Source of the DNA: Vibrio gazogenes
GTDB lineage: Bacteria; Pseudomonadota; Gammaproteobacteria; Enterobacterales; Vibrionaceae
NCBI RefSeq assembly: GCF_023920225.1
Contig: NZ_CP092587.1
Coordinates: forward strand, 124,001-188,000
Direction of reading: 5' to 3'
DNA: 64,000 nt
Every line of letters starts with the position of its first letter. Within the stretch, counting starts at the first letter, position 1. The notes beneath the pieces are model-generated. The model saw nothing but the letters and a program-made list of their open reading frames with translations, did no database searches and was not told the origin of the DNA. Positions 37,430 to 47,163 of this stretch are shown piece after piece. The translations under genes were made by a program, and so were the position numbers.

Positions 37430-38596
37430 TTAATCGGAACCAAATAGATCTCGTGTATAGACTTTGTCTGCAACTTCTGACAATTCATCTGACATCCGAT
37501 TTGAAATAATGATATCGACCATCTGTTTAAATTCATCCAGATTACGCATCACTCGGGAATTAAAGAACTGATCTTCTTTCATTGTGGGCTCATAAATGAC
37601 GATTTCTAGTCCTTTGGCTTTCAGACGCTTCATGATGCCTTGAACAGATGAGGCTCGGAAGTTATCCGAACCGGACTTCATAATCAGCCGATAGATACCG
37701 ACGGTTTGTGGATTCTTCTTCAGAATGCTTTCTGCAATGAAGTCTTTACGAGTTCGGTTTGCATCGACAATTGCGGCGATAATATTATTGGGAACGGTGT
37801 TGTAGTTTGCCAGAAGCTGCTTGGTATCTTTTGGCAGACAGTAACCACCATAACCGAAAGAAGGGTTGTTATAATGATTGCCAATGCGCGGATCGAGGCA
37901 GACGCCTTCAATAATCTGACGGGTGTTCAGACCATGCGCTTCGGCATAAGAATCGAGTTCATTAAAGTAAGCGACCCGCATAGCCAGATAAGTATTGGAG
38001 AAGAGTTTGACCGCTTCAGCTTCTGTGGCATTGGTAAAAAGCACTTGAATGTCTTCTTTCTGGGCTCCTTCTACAAGCAGGTTGGCAAAAGTGGTCGCAC
38101 GATCACTTTGCTCACCGACAATGATCCGTGATGGATAAAGGTTATCGTGTAGCGCTTTCCCTTCACGGAGGAACTCAGGGGAGAAAATGATATTTGGGCA
38201 ATTGAAGCGCTGTTTGATCTGTTCGGTGTAACCAACCGGAACCGTAGATTTAATGATCATGGTTGCTTCAGGATTGATTGCAATCACATCCTGAATGACC
38301 TTTTCAACTGTCGTGGTATTAAAATAGTTGGTCTGTGGATCGTAATCTGTCGGTGTGGCGATGATGACAAAATTGGCATCTCGGTATGCTTCTTCCTTAT
38401 TTAGTGTCGCTTTAAAATCCAATTCCCGTGATGACAAGAACATTTCGATTTCTTGATCGATAATGGGCGATTTTCGTTCATTGAGTAAGGCGACTTTTTC
38501 CTCAATAACATCTAACGCGACAACAGTATGATTCTGGGCAAGCAGGATTGCATTCGACAACCCGACATATCCAGTTCCAGCAACAGCAATTTTCAT
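37430..38596 (-). CDS. ugd: UDP-glucose 6-dehydrogenase
   Basis: 388 residues from the ATG at 38596 ([20 protein letters not shown]). It oxidises UDP-glucose to UDP-glucuronate with two NAD+. The Rossmann GTGYVGLS is at 7-14, EFLREGKAL is near 140, and the catalytic Cys lies in [12 protein letters not shown] near 253. Here it supplies UDP-glucuronate for the core or capsule, and for the UDP-xylose synthase at 56472. Confidence 0.95.
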   Translation of the reverse strand: MKIAVAGTGYVGLSNAILLAQNHTVVALDVIEEKVALLNERKSPIIDQEIEMFLSSRELDFKATLNKEEAYRDANFVIIATPTDYDPQTNYFNTTTVEKVIQDVIAINPEATMIIKSTVPVGYTEQIKQRFNCPNIIFSPEFLREGKALHDNLYPSRIIVGEQSDRATTFANLLVEGAQKEDIQVLFTNATEAEAVKLFSNTYLAMRVAYFNELDSYAEAHGLNTRQIIEGVCLDPRIGNHYNNPSFGYGGYCLPKDTKQLLANYNTVPNNIIAAIVDANRTRKDFIAESILKKNPQTVGIYRLIMKSGSDNFRASSVQGIMKRLKAKGLEIVIYEPTMKEDQFFNSRVMRNLDEFKQMVDIIISNRMSDELSEVADKVYTRDLFGSD

Positions 38597-38676
38597 AACG
38601 ACTCCCAACCTAACGTATTAAAAATGAGACACTTGACTATCATACAAGTATCTCTCTGATTAGAAATGGTTAAATG

Positions 38677-39618
38677 CTATTGATTAATGATATGTAAATA
38701 TTCTGAGACACCTTCAGCTACGGTTTTGAACACAATGTCACATCCTGCTGCTCGTAGCTTGGTCAAATCGGCTTGGGTAAATTCTTGATAAGCGCCTTTC
38801 AGGTGTTCAGGAAACGGAATGGTTTCGACACGACCACGGCCATGATGGTTAATGACAGCTTTGGCAACTTCTTCAAATGACTCGGCTTTGCCTGTTCCAC
38901 AATTGAAAATACCGGAAATACCCTGTTCCCAGAACCATAAGTTCACCTGACACACATCACCGACATACACAAAATCGCGGATAAAGTGATGGCTACCTTC
39001 AAATAACTTGGGATTTTCGCCCGCTTTCATCTGATTGTTGAGGTGAAAAGCAACGGACGCCATTGAGCCTTTATGATCTTCTCGAGGGCCATAAACATTG
39101 AAGTAGCGGAACCCCGTGATTTGTGAAAGCTGTTCACCATTTGCTTCTGCATCTTCCCAGAGACGACGAACATAGTTATCAAACTGCTGTTTGGAGTAAC
39201 CATATACATTCAATGCACCTTCGTACTCAGGTGATTCAATGAACGTCTTTGTTTCTCCGTAAGTAGCTGCAGACGAAGCATAGAGAAAGGGGATTTCTCT
39301 GTCTAAACAGTAATGGAGCAGCTCTTTTGAATACTCATAGTTATTGAGCATCATGTATTTGCCATCCCACTCAGTTGTTGCTGAGCAAGCGCCTTCGTGA
39401 AAAACCGCTTCAATCGGACCGAAATCATCACCAGCCATAATCTGTGCTAAAAAGTCATCACGATCCATGTAGTCGGCTATGCTTAGGTCAACGAGGTTTT
39501 TGAACTTTTTGCCGTTTTTGAGATGGTCAACGACAAGGATATCGTCAAATCCTTTGTCATTGAGGGTTTTTACGATATTGCTGCCAATCATGCCAGCGCC
39601 GCCGGTTACGATGATCAT
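38677..39618 (-). CDS. hldD: ADP-L-glycero-D-manno-heptose 6-epimerase
   Basis: 313 residues, standard length. It makes the heptose donor used by the waa heptosyltransferases. [14 protein letters not shown] is the NAD-binding start and [13 protein letters not shown] holds the Tyr/Lys pair near 140-144. Known as rfaD/gmhD; in Vibrio it marks the border between core and O-antigen clusters. Beyond it the sequence turns mosaic. Confidence 0.96.
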   Translation of the reverse strand: MIIVTGGAGMIGSNIVKTLNDKGFDDILVVDHLKNGKKFKNLVDLSIADYMDRDDFLAQIMAGDDFGPIEAVFHEGACSATTEWDGKYMMLNNYEYSKELLHYCLDREIPFLYASSAATYGETKTFIESPEYEGALNVYGYSKQQFDNYVRRLWEDAEANGEQLSQITGFRYFNVYGPREDHKGSMASVAFHLNNQMKAGENPKLFEGSHHFIRDFVYVGDVCQVNLWFWEQGISGIFNCGTGKAESFEEVAKAVINHHGRGRVETIPFPEHLKGAYQEFTQADLTKLRAAGCDIVFKTVAEGVSEYLHIINQ

Positions 39619-39785
39619 AGGTTTTCCTGTGAAGAGTATGCATGTGTATAATTGTCGCCCATTATAGCGAGTTGATATGGTGATGTAATCACAAAATCAG
39701 GGTTAAGCATGGGTTAACCTCGCCTCAAGTTAAAGATACATGATCATCCACCCAATATAATTATTCCTCGGCAGATAAGCATTTG

Positions 39786-39812
39786 AGAGCTTTACCCAGA
39801 GGTAGTTGCGTA
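39786..39812 (+). promoter_or_regulatory. Possible degenerate JUMPstart/ops element before the rmlB ghost
   Basis: GAGAGCTTTACCCAGAGGTA followed by GTTGCGT resembles the JUMPstart core (AGCT...CCAG...GGTAGCGT) with gaps. In V. cholerae such an element precedes the first O-antigen gene after hldD. The match is loose, so this is a weak call. Confidence 0.3.
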
Positions 39813-39847
39813 TCTACGATTAATACAGTTAATTAGGAAGTTATTGA

Positions 39848-39996
39848 ATGAAAAATTTGGTCGCTGACGGCGCAGGGTTCGTTAGCTCCGTGGTTGTTCG
39901 TGATATTATTCGAGATACAACGATGATGTTGTTAATGTTGATAAATTAACTTATGCAGGAAACTTGGAATCGTTTCCTTGCATATCGCAGTTTTAA
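39848..39996 (+). pseudogene. Ghost of the 5' end of rmlB
   Basis: MKNLVADGAGFVSSVVVRDI then, after a one-base shift near 39921-39926, [16 protein letters not shown], clearly parallel to the intact RmlB ([35 protein letters not shown]). The homology ends after about 45 codons and a stop follows. The Gly of the NAD loop is also lost. The rest of 39619-40224 holds only a possible 70-residue hydrophobic frame without a credible start. This is the remains of a rhamnose operon at the start of the O-antigen locus. Confidence 0.85.
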
Positions 39997-40224
39997 ACAT
40001 TAAGAAAGAGCCAGCAGTCCAGTCAATAATAGTAGTTTTTTTGATTTTATTCTTACCGATAATGATCGGTTATTTTTATGCTTCTATTAACAGTTTATTA
40101 ATTGTATCTAGATTAACTGTCGCATCAGAATTAAGAACAAGAAAAAATCATTATGTTTCATGCCTAAATGTGTTTCGTTATTTGCAATGAGAGTATCATG
40201 ATTGTGACTGACAACCGAAATAAA

Positions 40225-42099
40225 TTAAAGATCCTCTTGCTTGGGATTATAGCCGGTAGGCGCATCAAGTAAAATTTGCTTGATGCAGTCCACATTAAAA
40301 TCATGACAACATATATCCAGTTGATTTATAAGTATTTCCATTTCTTCCCATGAAAGTTTGTCTTCAGACGCAGCCATGATTTTTTGATGGCTCGTCCCTT
40401 CGACATTTTCCCCAATCAATAGTTCTTCATATAATTTCTCACCGGGACGTAACCCTGTAAAACGGATTTCGATATCCCCTTCATCTACTTTTCCTTCGTA
40501 GTATTCTTTCATACCCATTAAGTGAATCATCCGTTTTGCCAGATCTAGTATTTTTACTGGATCTCCCATGTCTAATACAAATACCTGACCGTTATGTCCC
40601 ATGGCTCCTGCTTGAATGACGAGCTGTGCGGCTTCAGGTATTAACATAAAATAACGAATGATATCTGGATGCGTAACGGTGACTGGGCCCCCTTGGCGAA
40701 TTTGCTTTTTAAAAAGTGGCACGACAGATCCTGAAGAGCCCAATACATTGCCAAACCGAACCATGGTAAATGTTGTGTCCGTCTCTTTATCTGTAAGTGC
40801 CTGAAGTACAAGCTCGGCCATTCGTTTACTCGCTCCCATGACATTGGTCGGGCGAACAGCTTTGTCTGTCGATATCAGTGTGAAGTTTTTGACGCCAGCC
40901 TGAATGGCCGCATTGGCACAGGATAATGTTCCGAAGACATTGTTACGGATGCCTTCGACAATATTGTCTTCAACGAGCGGGACATGCTTATAGGCCGCTG
41001 CATGATAAACCGTTTCTACGTTGTGTGCCTGCATCAGCTTGAGAACTCGGTTTGCTCTCTGTACGGAGCCAAGAGCAGTGATGATTGTTGTTTGTAAATT
41101 ATTTCGGGTCTTTATCGATTGAAGCTCTTGATCAATCTTATATAAGTTATACTCATTAAGTTCGAATAAGACGAGTGTTGTTGGACTTTGTGACAGTATT
41201 TGTCGGCAAAGCTCTGAACCAATGGATCCACCCGCGCCCGTGACCATAACACTTTTATCTGTGATATTTTTTGATAATAAACTTGGATCGGGATCAACCG
41301 GTGCCCGACCAAGTAGATCGAACAGATCCAGATCCCTGACATCGGTAGCTCTTGCTTTACCGGTGGCTATATCTTCCACACTAGGCACCGATTGTACTTC
41401 TATCGGCCAGTGAGAGAGTTTTTCAAGTAATCGCAGCCGCTCACCTTTGCTGATGTTATTGATCGCAAGCAGTAGTTTCACTGGTTGATAGAGTGATTTT
41501 AACTGCTCGAATTCATCACTATGATGAACTCGAATACCAAACATAATTTGTCCGGTTTTGGTCGGGTCATCATCGAGCAGAATCACCGGATGATATTCAT
41601 CACCCTGTATGAGAGCATAGGTCAGATCTCTGCCAGTTGCGCCAGCACCGTATATGAACACATTGGGTTTATGGCGTTTGTAATCGTAGTAATAAATTGT
41701 TCGAATTAGGATTCGAGGCCCACCCAGAGTCAGAATCGCCAAACCAGCGTAGATAAATGGAACGCTTCTGGGAATAAATGCCTGAAAGAAAAAACCACTG
41801 AGTGCAAGTGTTAAAGAGGATAGAAAAACCGCTAAGAATATATGCCCGATTGCGGGGAGCATCATATAACGAAGTACAGCGCGATACATGCCAAACCGCA
41901 CAAAAGTTATCAGTGTTACTAAAACTGTTGCTAAAACACAAAACCCCTCTCTATATCCCAGGACGAAATGGAAACCATCAAGACGGAGAACCATTGCAAA
42001 GAGCAATGATGTCAAGACTGAGAGGATATCATAACCAATGCTAATGACGCGCTTATTGCGACGTCTGGTTCGGAAAAGTAGTTGAATCGGAGTAAACAT
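40225..42099 (-). CDS. WbpM/CapD-type nucleotide-sugar 4,6-dehydratase (membrane)
   Basis: 624 residues from the ATG at 42099. Four N-terminal membrane helices (about 15-125), a CoA-binding-like middle domain (VFIYGAGATGRDL), then an extended SDR domain with VTGAGGSIGSELCRQIL near 290. The usual Tyr-x3-Lys is replaced by Met: NVMGASKRMAEL. That replacement is the hallmark of the long WbpM class, as in UDP-GlcNAc 4,6-dehydratases. It makes the keto intermediate for QuiNAc/FucNAc-type sugars. Divergent from the epimerase at 42303, which probably uses its product. Confidence 0.9.
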   Translation of the reverse strand: MFTPIQLLFRTRRRNKRVISIGYDILSVLTSLLFAMVLRLDGFHFVLGYREGFCVLATVLVTLITFVRFGMYRAVLRYMMLPAIGHIFLAVFLSSLTLALSGFFFQAFIPRSVPFIYAGLAILTLGGPRILIRTIYYYDYKRHKPNVFIYGAGATGRDLTYALIQGDEYHPVILLDDDPTKTGQIMFGIRVHHSDEFEQLKSLYQPVKLLLAINNISKGERLRLLEKLSHWPIEVQSVPSVEDIATGKARATDVRDLDLFDLLGRAPVDPDPSLLSKNITDKSVMVTGAGGSIGSELCRQILSQSPTTLVLFELNEYNLYKIDQELQSIKTRNNLQTTIITALGSVQRANRVLKLMQAHNVETVYHAAAYKHVPLVEDNIVEGIRNNVFGTLSCANAAIQAGVKNFTLISTDKAVRPTNVMGASKRMAELVLQALTDKETDTTFTMVRFGNVLGSSGSVVPLFKKQIRQGGPVTVTHPDIIRYFMLIPEAAQLVIQAGAMGHNGQVFVLDMGDPVKILDLAKRMIHLMGMKEYYEGKVDEGDIEIRFTGLRPGEKLYEELLIGENVEGTSHQKIMAASEDKLSWEEMEILINQLDICCHDFNVDCIKQILLDAPTGYNPKQEDL

Positions 42100-42302
42100 T
42101 GCTTTATGCCCAATTGATAACACTGAGATGTGGGAGGTTTATGTCTTATTTATCTTTATCGGTTGTATATTTTTGTTCTTGAGCACCGATGGTCTAGTTT
42201 AAGTCTTACACTTCATCTGAATCAATTGTAAACTTCGGATTATTGTAAGTAATCGATATTGTTAGGCCGCTTTTTGAGCATCTATATATTGTAGGATATC
42301 GC

Positions 42303-43253
42303 GTGAAAATTTTTGTTACTGGTAGTTCAGGTTTTGTTGGAAGACGTGTCACACAAATGGCTCATGCTCAAGGGTGGGATGTGTTAACGCACGGCAGAAC
42401 TGCAAATCATGTGCAGCAACCGTCAATTGTTTGTTCACTCGGTGCTGATACTGATTGGAGTCCGGTTCTTGATGGTGTTGATTGTGTGGTGCACTGTGCT
42501 GCCAGGGTGCATCAAATGCATGAATCTCCGGAAGAAGCGCAACATGGTTATCATGATGCCAATGTGCTGGGGACACTGAATCTGGCCCGTCAGGCTGCAA
42601 AGGCGGGTGTAAAACGGTTGGTATTTATTAGTTCAATTAAGGTCAACGGTGAGTGGACGACAGCAGGGCGCCCTTTTTTACCGACATTAGATAGGAAACC
42701 TGAAGACTCTTACAGCATCAGTAAATATCAGGCGGAAGTCGGTTTATGGCAGTTAGCTGATGACACCGGGCTGGAAGTCGTTGTGATTCGTCCGCCATTG
42801 GTTTACGGGCCTGGGGTCAAAGCCAATTTTTTAGCGATGATGAACTGGGTCGAGAAAGCAATACCACTCCCATTCGGGGGGATTACAGCACAAAGAAGTT
42901 TAGTTTATCTCGATAATCTGGCTGATCTCATCATCACGTGTTGTACGCATCAGGCTGCGACAGGGCGTACATTTCTTGTTTCTGATGACCACGATATCAC
43001 GATTTCCCAGCTCCTACGTCTTCTCGCGAAAGTCATGAATGTACCGTCCCGCCTAGTACCGATTCCCCCTCAGTTTTTGTTGTGGGGACTATCATTATTC
43101 GGGAAACGGGCAGTGGGTCAACGGTTATGTTATCCTTTGCAACTTGATATTTGTGCAACCAAAGAGACGTTGGGTTGGGCTCCGCCAGTCTCTCTGGAAG
43201 ACGGTCTTAAACAAACGGTTCTGGCATATCAACAGCAGAAAGAGCAACAATGA
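42303..43253 (+). CDS. NAD-dependent sugar epimerase/reductase (WbpV/WbpK-like)
   Basis: 316 residues from a GTG. Rossmann motif GSSGFVGRRV near 7-16, FISSIKVNGEW near 109, and YSISKYQAE supplying the Tyr/Lys pair near 139-143. In clusters with a WbpM-type dehydratase and an initiating transferase, this family reduces or epimerises UDP-4-keto sugars to UDP-QuiNAc or UDP-FucNAc. Its stop overlaps the next gene by 4 bases (ATGA), so the pair is coupled. Confidence 0.85.
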   Translation: MKIFVTGSSGFVGRRVTQMAHAQGWDVLTHGRTANHVQQPSIVCSLGADTDWSPVLDGVDCVVHCAARVHQMHESPEEAQHGYHDANVLGTLNLARQAAKAGVKRLVFISSIKVNGEWTTAGRPFLPTLDRKPEDSYSISKYQAEVGLWQLADDTGLEVVVIRPPLVYGPGVKANFLAMMNWVEKAIPLPFGGITAQRSLVYLDNLADLIITCCTHQAATGRTFLVSDDHDITISQLLRLLAKVMNVPSRLVPIPPQFLLWGLSLFGKRAVGQRLCYPLQLDICATKETLGWAPPVSLEDGLKQTVLAYQQQKEQQ

Positions 43254-43795
43254 TTAGATTACTAGATTTTATTTTTGCACTACTTGGGCTTGCGATTCTG
43301 TGGCCCGTCATGTTGTGTGTTTGTATTGTGGGATATTTTGATACCAAGAGTCCGATTTTTACCCAAACTCGAGTTGGTCGGTATCAAAAGCCATTTACAC
43401 TGATTAAGTTTAGAACCATGCCGCCTGATACTCAGTCTGTTGCGACACATCTGGTCGGTTCGGCTTCGGTAACAAAGTTAGGTTCATTTTTAAGAAAAAC
43501 CAAGATCGACGAGTTACCGCAGCTCATCAATGTGCTGAAAGGGGAGATGAGTTTGGTCGGTCCAAGACCTTGCTTGTTTAATCAGACTCAACTGATTGAA
43601 GCAAGGGAAACTCGGGGCGTGTTTAATGTGCTGCCTGGCATTACCGGATTAGCGCAAGTCAATGAGATTGACATGTCTACGCCTGAATTGCTTGCTGAGA
43701 TGGACCAGAACATGATTCAGACCATGAATATCCGGCACTATTTCTTATACATTATTCAGACAGCCCTTGGTAAAGGAAGCGGGGACAGGGTCTGA
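43250..43795 (+). CDS. Initiating sugar-phosphate transferase (PglC/WbaP C-domain type)
   Basis: 181 residues, a small monotopic phosphoglycosyltransferase. A re-entrant hydrophobic N-terminus (LLDFIFALLGLAILWPVMLC) is followed by FTLIKFRTM, KIDELPQLINVLKGEMSLVG and PRP. It transfers a sugar-1-phosphate to undecaprenyl phosphate on the inner membrane, starting each repeat unit. The acceptor sugar is probably the product of the WbpM-type dehydratase and epimerase beside it. Confidence 0.9.
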   Translation: MIRLLDFIFALLGLAILWPVMLCVCIVGYFDTKSPIFTQTRVGRYQKPFTLIKFRTMPPDTQSVATHLVGSASVTKLGSFLRKTKIDELPQLINVLKGEMSLVGPRPCLFNQTQLIEARETRGVFNVLPGITGLAQVNEIDMSTPELLAEMDQNMIQTMNIRHYFLYIIQTALGKGSGDRV

Positions 43796-43889
43796 TGCCC
43801 CTCCGGTTGTAGCCCATTTTTTAAACGCTAAAACGCTTTTGTGACAGTATTTTTCAGCGACACTGTTTTTTAGCGGCAATTCTCGGTTG

Positions 43890-44858
43890 CTACAGTGACT
43901 GATAATACTGGGTCAGCGTATCGATAAAGTAGGATTTTTGGTCGCAAGGCAGGGCATTGATGCCGGCTGCGGCTTTTCGTCCCCCGCCTGTTGCAAATAA
44001 ACTACAAACGTCATCAGCACCGATCCGGTTTTTTAAAGGTGCTCGGACACTGACGGTATAATCTCGCTGGTTTTTATTGAGGGTTAAAACCGCATGCGCC
44101 AGTTCGGGGGATTGGTTAGCTAGTTGATTGCCAAACACCCCACTAATTCGTCTTGCCCAAGCGTCATTGGGAAGTTCAAAGATTCGACATGACTGATTTT
44201 CAGTCAATGGTGTGAGACGCATCACTTGAGCATTGTCATTCGCATAGCCTTGCTGCAAGAGATAATAGGGCGAATCTGGATCTTCTCTCAGCATGAATGG
44301 GTTGGGGTAGTTGATCAGTTGTTGAAAAAGCTCTGCCGGAGGTATATGAAGATCATCTAAGGTCGCACCGTAACCGTTGTAGTTGATTAATGTCCCGAGT
44401 TCACAGAGAAAATCGGTATCTTCCTGAGATAACCTTTCATGATTTGCGACTGATTGAGCACGTTGATGGAGATTGTCGCCGAAAGCCCCGGCAATTGCCC
44501 AATGAACAAATTTTCCTTTGAGTTGTTGATTAATGAGCAAGCTGGTACATGTTTCAGCATCTAAATTGATCAGTGTTTCCAGATATTCTGAATCAGGGAT
44601 AGTACCGCTTTGGTGATGGTCACAGTAGAAAACGGAAATGTGTTGGGCGAGGAGTTGTTGTAACGGCTCAATGTTCTTCATCATTGAGATATCAAGTACT
44701 GTCACTGAAGTTGCATCACCCAGTGTGACGACTTGCTCCAACAGTTTGATGTCTCTCTTGACACCAGTAATCAACCGATGTGCTTTTGGTGTACTCAGAC
44801 GCAATTGCAGCAACGCAATAATACCATCCGCATCACCGTTAAAGACGTCATAGTGCAT
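43890..44858 (-). CDS. DHH/DHHA1-family phosphoesterase
   Basis: 322 residues. YDVFNGDADGIIALLQLRL at the start and FYCDHHQSG near 77-85 give the metal-binding Asp/DHH motifs, and the C-terminal DHHA1 signature is SLFATGGGRKAAAG near 290-303. Relatives cleave nano-RNA, pAp or cyclic dinucleotide products. Which substrate applies here is unknown. It lies on the minus strand between polysaccharide genes without an obvious link. A role in second-messenger turnover would be interesting but is unproven. Confidence 0.82.
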   Translation of the reverse strand: MHYDVFNGDADGIIALLQLRLSTPKAHRLITGVKRDIKLLEQVVTLGDATSVTVLDISMMKNIEPLQQLLAQHISVFYCDHHQSGTIPDSEYLETLINLDAETCTSLLINQQLKGKFVHWAIAGAFGDNLHQRAQSVANHERLSQEDTDFLCELGTLINYNGYGATLDDLHIPPAELFQQLINYPNPFMLREDPDSPYYLLQQGYANDNAQVMRLTPLTENQSCRIFELPNDAWARRISGVFGNQLANQSPELAHAVLTLNKNQRDYTVSVRAPLKNRIGADDVCSLFATGGGRKAAAGINALPCDQKSYFIDTLTQYYQSL

Positions 44859-44899
44859 GCCGTTTTCTCCTCTACGACAGTATATAATATATAGGATGC

Positions 44900-44936
44900 A
44901 TGATACTTATCTCGTTATCAATGAGATAAGTATCAT
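44900..44936. repeat. Perfect 14-base inverted repeat downstream of gfcD
   Basis: ATGATACTTATCTC (44900-44913) and GAGATAAGTATCAT (44923-44936) with a 9-base loop. GATGCAT and ATGCATC lie just outside. No T-run follows. It could be an mRNA-stabilising 3' hairpin of the gfc operon, or an operator for the DHH gene starting at 44858. Confidence 0.65.
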
Positions 44937-44952
44937 AATGAATGCATCGTGT

Positions 44953-47163
44953 TTATTCTGCAATTGATTTTGTAAACCAAGGTGAGCGAGCATCGGTCAT
45001 ATTGTAAAGCTCATACTGCCGATTGAGTTTTTGTCCCCCGTCCCGCATCAATGGCAACCAAGAGATATTGGCACGCTGAACACTTGGTTTGATGGTCATC
45101 AGATCCAGCGGAATCGAAATATACACGCCTTTGGTAAAGTTCCCTTCCCCATATTCTGACGCAGATAGATTTGTTTTCGCTGCGAATACGCCGGCAATCA
45201 CGCCACTATCAAACTGTTTTGAGAAATCAACCGTAACCCCTTTATCTTCGGTGAGGTACTGACCCGCGCTAATCTTGAGCAAGGTATTATTGAAGAGCGA
45301 CCAGAATTGCGGCTGCCAATAAAGAGTTGCGTGGCCGGTAAATGTTCCTGTTTGAACGCGGTAGTAACGGGCGGTTTGAGCATCAAAATGCCGCTCTTCT
45401 TTATATAAGCCCAATACGCTATCGGGATCGCGCTGTTTGACATAATTCCCGTCAATCCCGAAAGCCCAGTTCTGATTGAGTGGACGATAGATGATTTCAC
45501 CACCGGCGCCGGCAAACATGGATTCCAGATAACCACCATAGGCTTGCCCGTAGATGTTGTCTCCGTAATGATCAAAGTAGGTCAGTTGAAGACTATCCAT
45601 ACGAAAGGTGTGATCATAATATTGACGCGCCAGTGTTCTGACCCTTTTTAAATCGGTTCCATCTGGTGGCACGGTGTACTTATACTTATCGTAGTTATCG
45701 GTAATGTTGCCATATAAGCTACTGGAGAGGATGACATGTTGTCCCATCCGATAGCTACTATTGGCTTTTACCCCAATGGCATAAAGGTAGAAATTCTCAG
45801 AGCCGCCGAAAGATTGTTGTAAAGTTGGCGTGAGACCCAATTGCCAGTTTTTGGTGCTTTGAGCCTTCACTTCTCCAGAGATAACAGCGGGTTGATTGGT
45901 CGTTTTTGCATCATCGAAATCCGCTCCCGGGTAATCATTCTTCGCCACGCGCTCAAATGCATAAGCGTTGATCTGTGTTTCTGTCAGCGGTTGCCCATTT
46001 GCGGTTTCAACAATTTTATAGGTATCGGCATCCACACCACTGTTCGCGATCAACAATGCAGCGCGTTCTTCTGCCTCTTTCTTATGACGATATTTTTGCT
46101 GCGTCCCTGTGAGTGTCACGGTCTTGTTGGCTTGATCCTGTCGGAGAGATACCTGTTGATAGCCAGCAATTTTTTGAACATCAGCTACAAGTCGTTGCCA
46201 TTCTTCTTCTGACAATGCGCTTTTCTTGGGTTGTGGATGGTAATCTGGTCGGGGTTCGTCAATCCAGACTGGTCTGAGTTTCGCAAGATTGGTATTGAGA
46301 GAAATCCCTGCGGTGAATGTATTACCACGTTCATAGCTCAGCCTCAAACGAGCCCAGTCTGTGAATGAATAGACCAGTCCGACGTTCCACGGTGTGGATA
46401 CCGGCATGGCTTTCTTCCCCTGAGTGACAGGAAAATCACTTTGGTAGTTATTGCCATCGTATTCTAGTTTGAACACAAGGGGATCAAACGGTGTCTGATA
46501 TTCGATGCCGCCATAGACTGAAGCACATCCGGTGAACATACTACCAAGAGAAACGCTGCCGGTTGTGGCCTGATAACCTGTACTTCGGCCACAGTCGGAA
46601 GAGGTTTGGTTATCACCGGATAAATTGCCCCGGTTGCCGATATACCCCCACCCCACACCGAGCGTAAAATCAAGCGGACCAAACTGTTTATTGGCTGCAA
46701 TATATTCGCCATCAAATAGGCCAGTACCGCCAATATCTCGGAATCCGACGGCAATTTGGGGAAGCCAAAAACTTTCATCTATAAGGCTGAGTTTTACATC
46801 GGCAGATTTGTCGGTATATTTTGTGTCGCCGCTAAAAGATGTGTCGTTACTATAAAGTAAATCATGGATCTGGGTATAGCGGATGGTCGTTTCCAGCCAA
46901 GGAAATAACTGGAGAGACAGTGAATAGTTAATATAGTCATCATTGTTGGTGACGTTCAGTTCAAGCGCCCCTTCCGGCATCATTCTCCCACTCGGCATCT
47001 GGATTAATCCCACACCACCGAAATCGGATTGGGAATGAGTCAGTGATGGTGGGCTAAATTCGTCTGAATGGGCGCTTAGCGATGTCAGGCCAAAGACAAT
47101 CGTCGCAATTGTCATGGATGTATAAGTTGGCCAGGTTAAAGAACCGGATAAGTATTTCATCAT
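44953..47163 (-). CDS. GfcD/YjbH (WbfB)-like outer-membrane capsule protein
   Basis: 736 residues with an N-terminal signal-like helix (about 15-32, ending near SLSAHS). The rest matches the YjbH family: FGGVGLIQMPSGRMMPEGAL near 48-67, a periplasmic middle part, and a beta-rich C-terminal half ending in a membrane-strand-like pattern. In group 4 capsule operons GfcD/YjbH is an outer-membrane factor for polysaccharide secretion. It overlaps gfcC by 4 bases (ATGA). Last gene of gfcABCD. Confidence 0.85.
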   Translation of the reverse strand: MMKYLSGSLTWPTYTSMTIATIVFGLTSLSAHSDEFSPPSLTHSQSDFGGVGLIQMPSGRMMPEGALELNVTNNDDYINYSLSLQLFPWLETTIRYTQIHDLLYSNDTSFSGDTKYTDKSADVKLSLIDESFWLPQIAVGFRDIGGTGLFDGEYIAANKQFGPLDFTLGVGWGYIGNRGNLSGDNQTSSDCGRSTGYQATTGSVSLGSMFTGCASVYGGIEYQTPFDPLVFKLEYDGNNYQSDFPVTQGKKAMPVSTPWNVGLVYSFTDWARLRLSYERGNTFTAGISLNTNLAKLRPVWIDEPRPDYHPQPKKSALSEEEWQRLVADVQKIAGYQQVSLRQDQANKTVTLTGTQQKYRHKKEAEERAALLIANSGVDADTYKIVETANGQPLTETQINAYAFERVAKNDYPGADFDDAKTTNQPAVISGEVKAQSTKNWQLGLTPTLQQSFGGSENFYLYAIGVKANSSYRMGQHVILSSSLYGNITDNYDKYKYTVPPDGTDLKRVRTLARQYYDHTFRMDSLQLTYFDHYGDNIYGQAYGGYLESMFAGAGGEIIYRPLNQNWAFGIDGNYVKQRDPDSVLGLYKEERHFDAQTARYYRVQTGTFTGHATLYWQPQFWSLFNNTLLKISAGQYLTEDKGVTVDFSKQFDSGVIAGVFAAKTNLSASEYGEGNFTKGVYISIPLDLMTIKPSVQRANISWLPLMRDGGQKLNRQYELYNMTDARSPWFTKSIAE

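Noticed and set aside
39978-40190. 70-residue hydrophobic frame after the rmlB ghost
   Set aside because: It begins with a TTG inside the ghost, lacks a ribosome site and resembles nothing; probably chance in AT-rich sequence.
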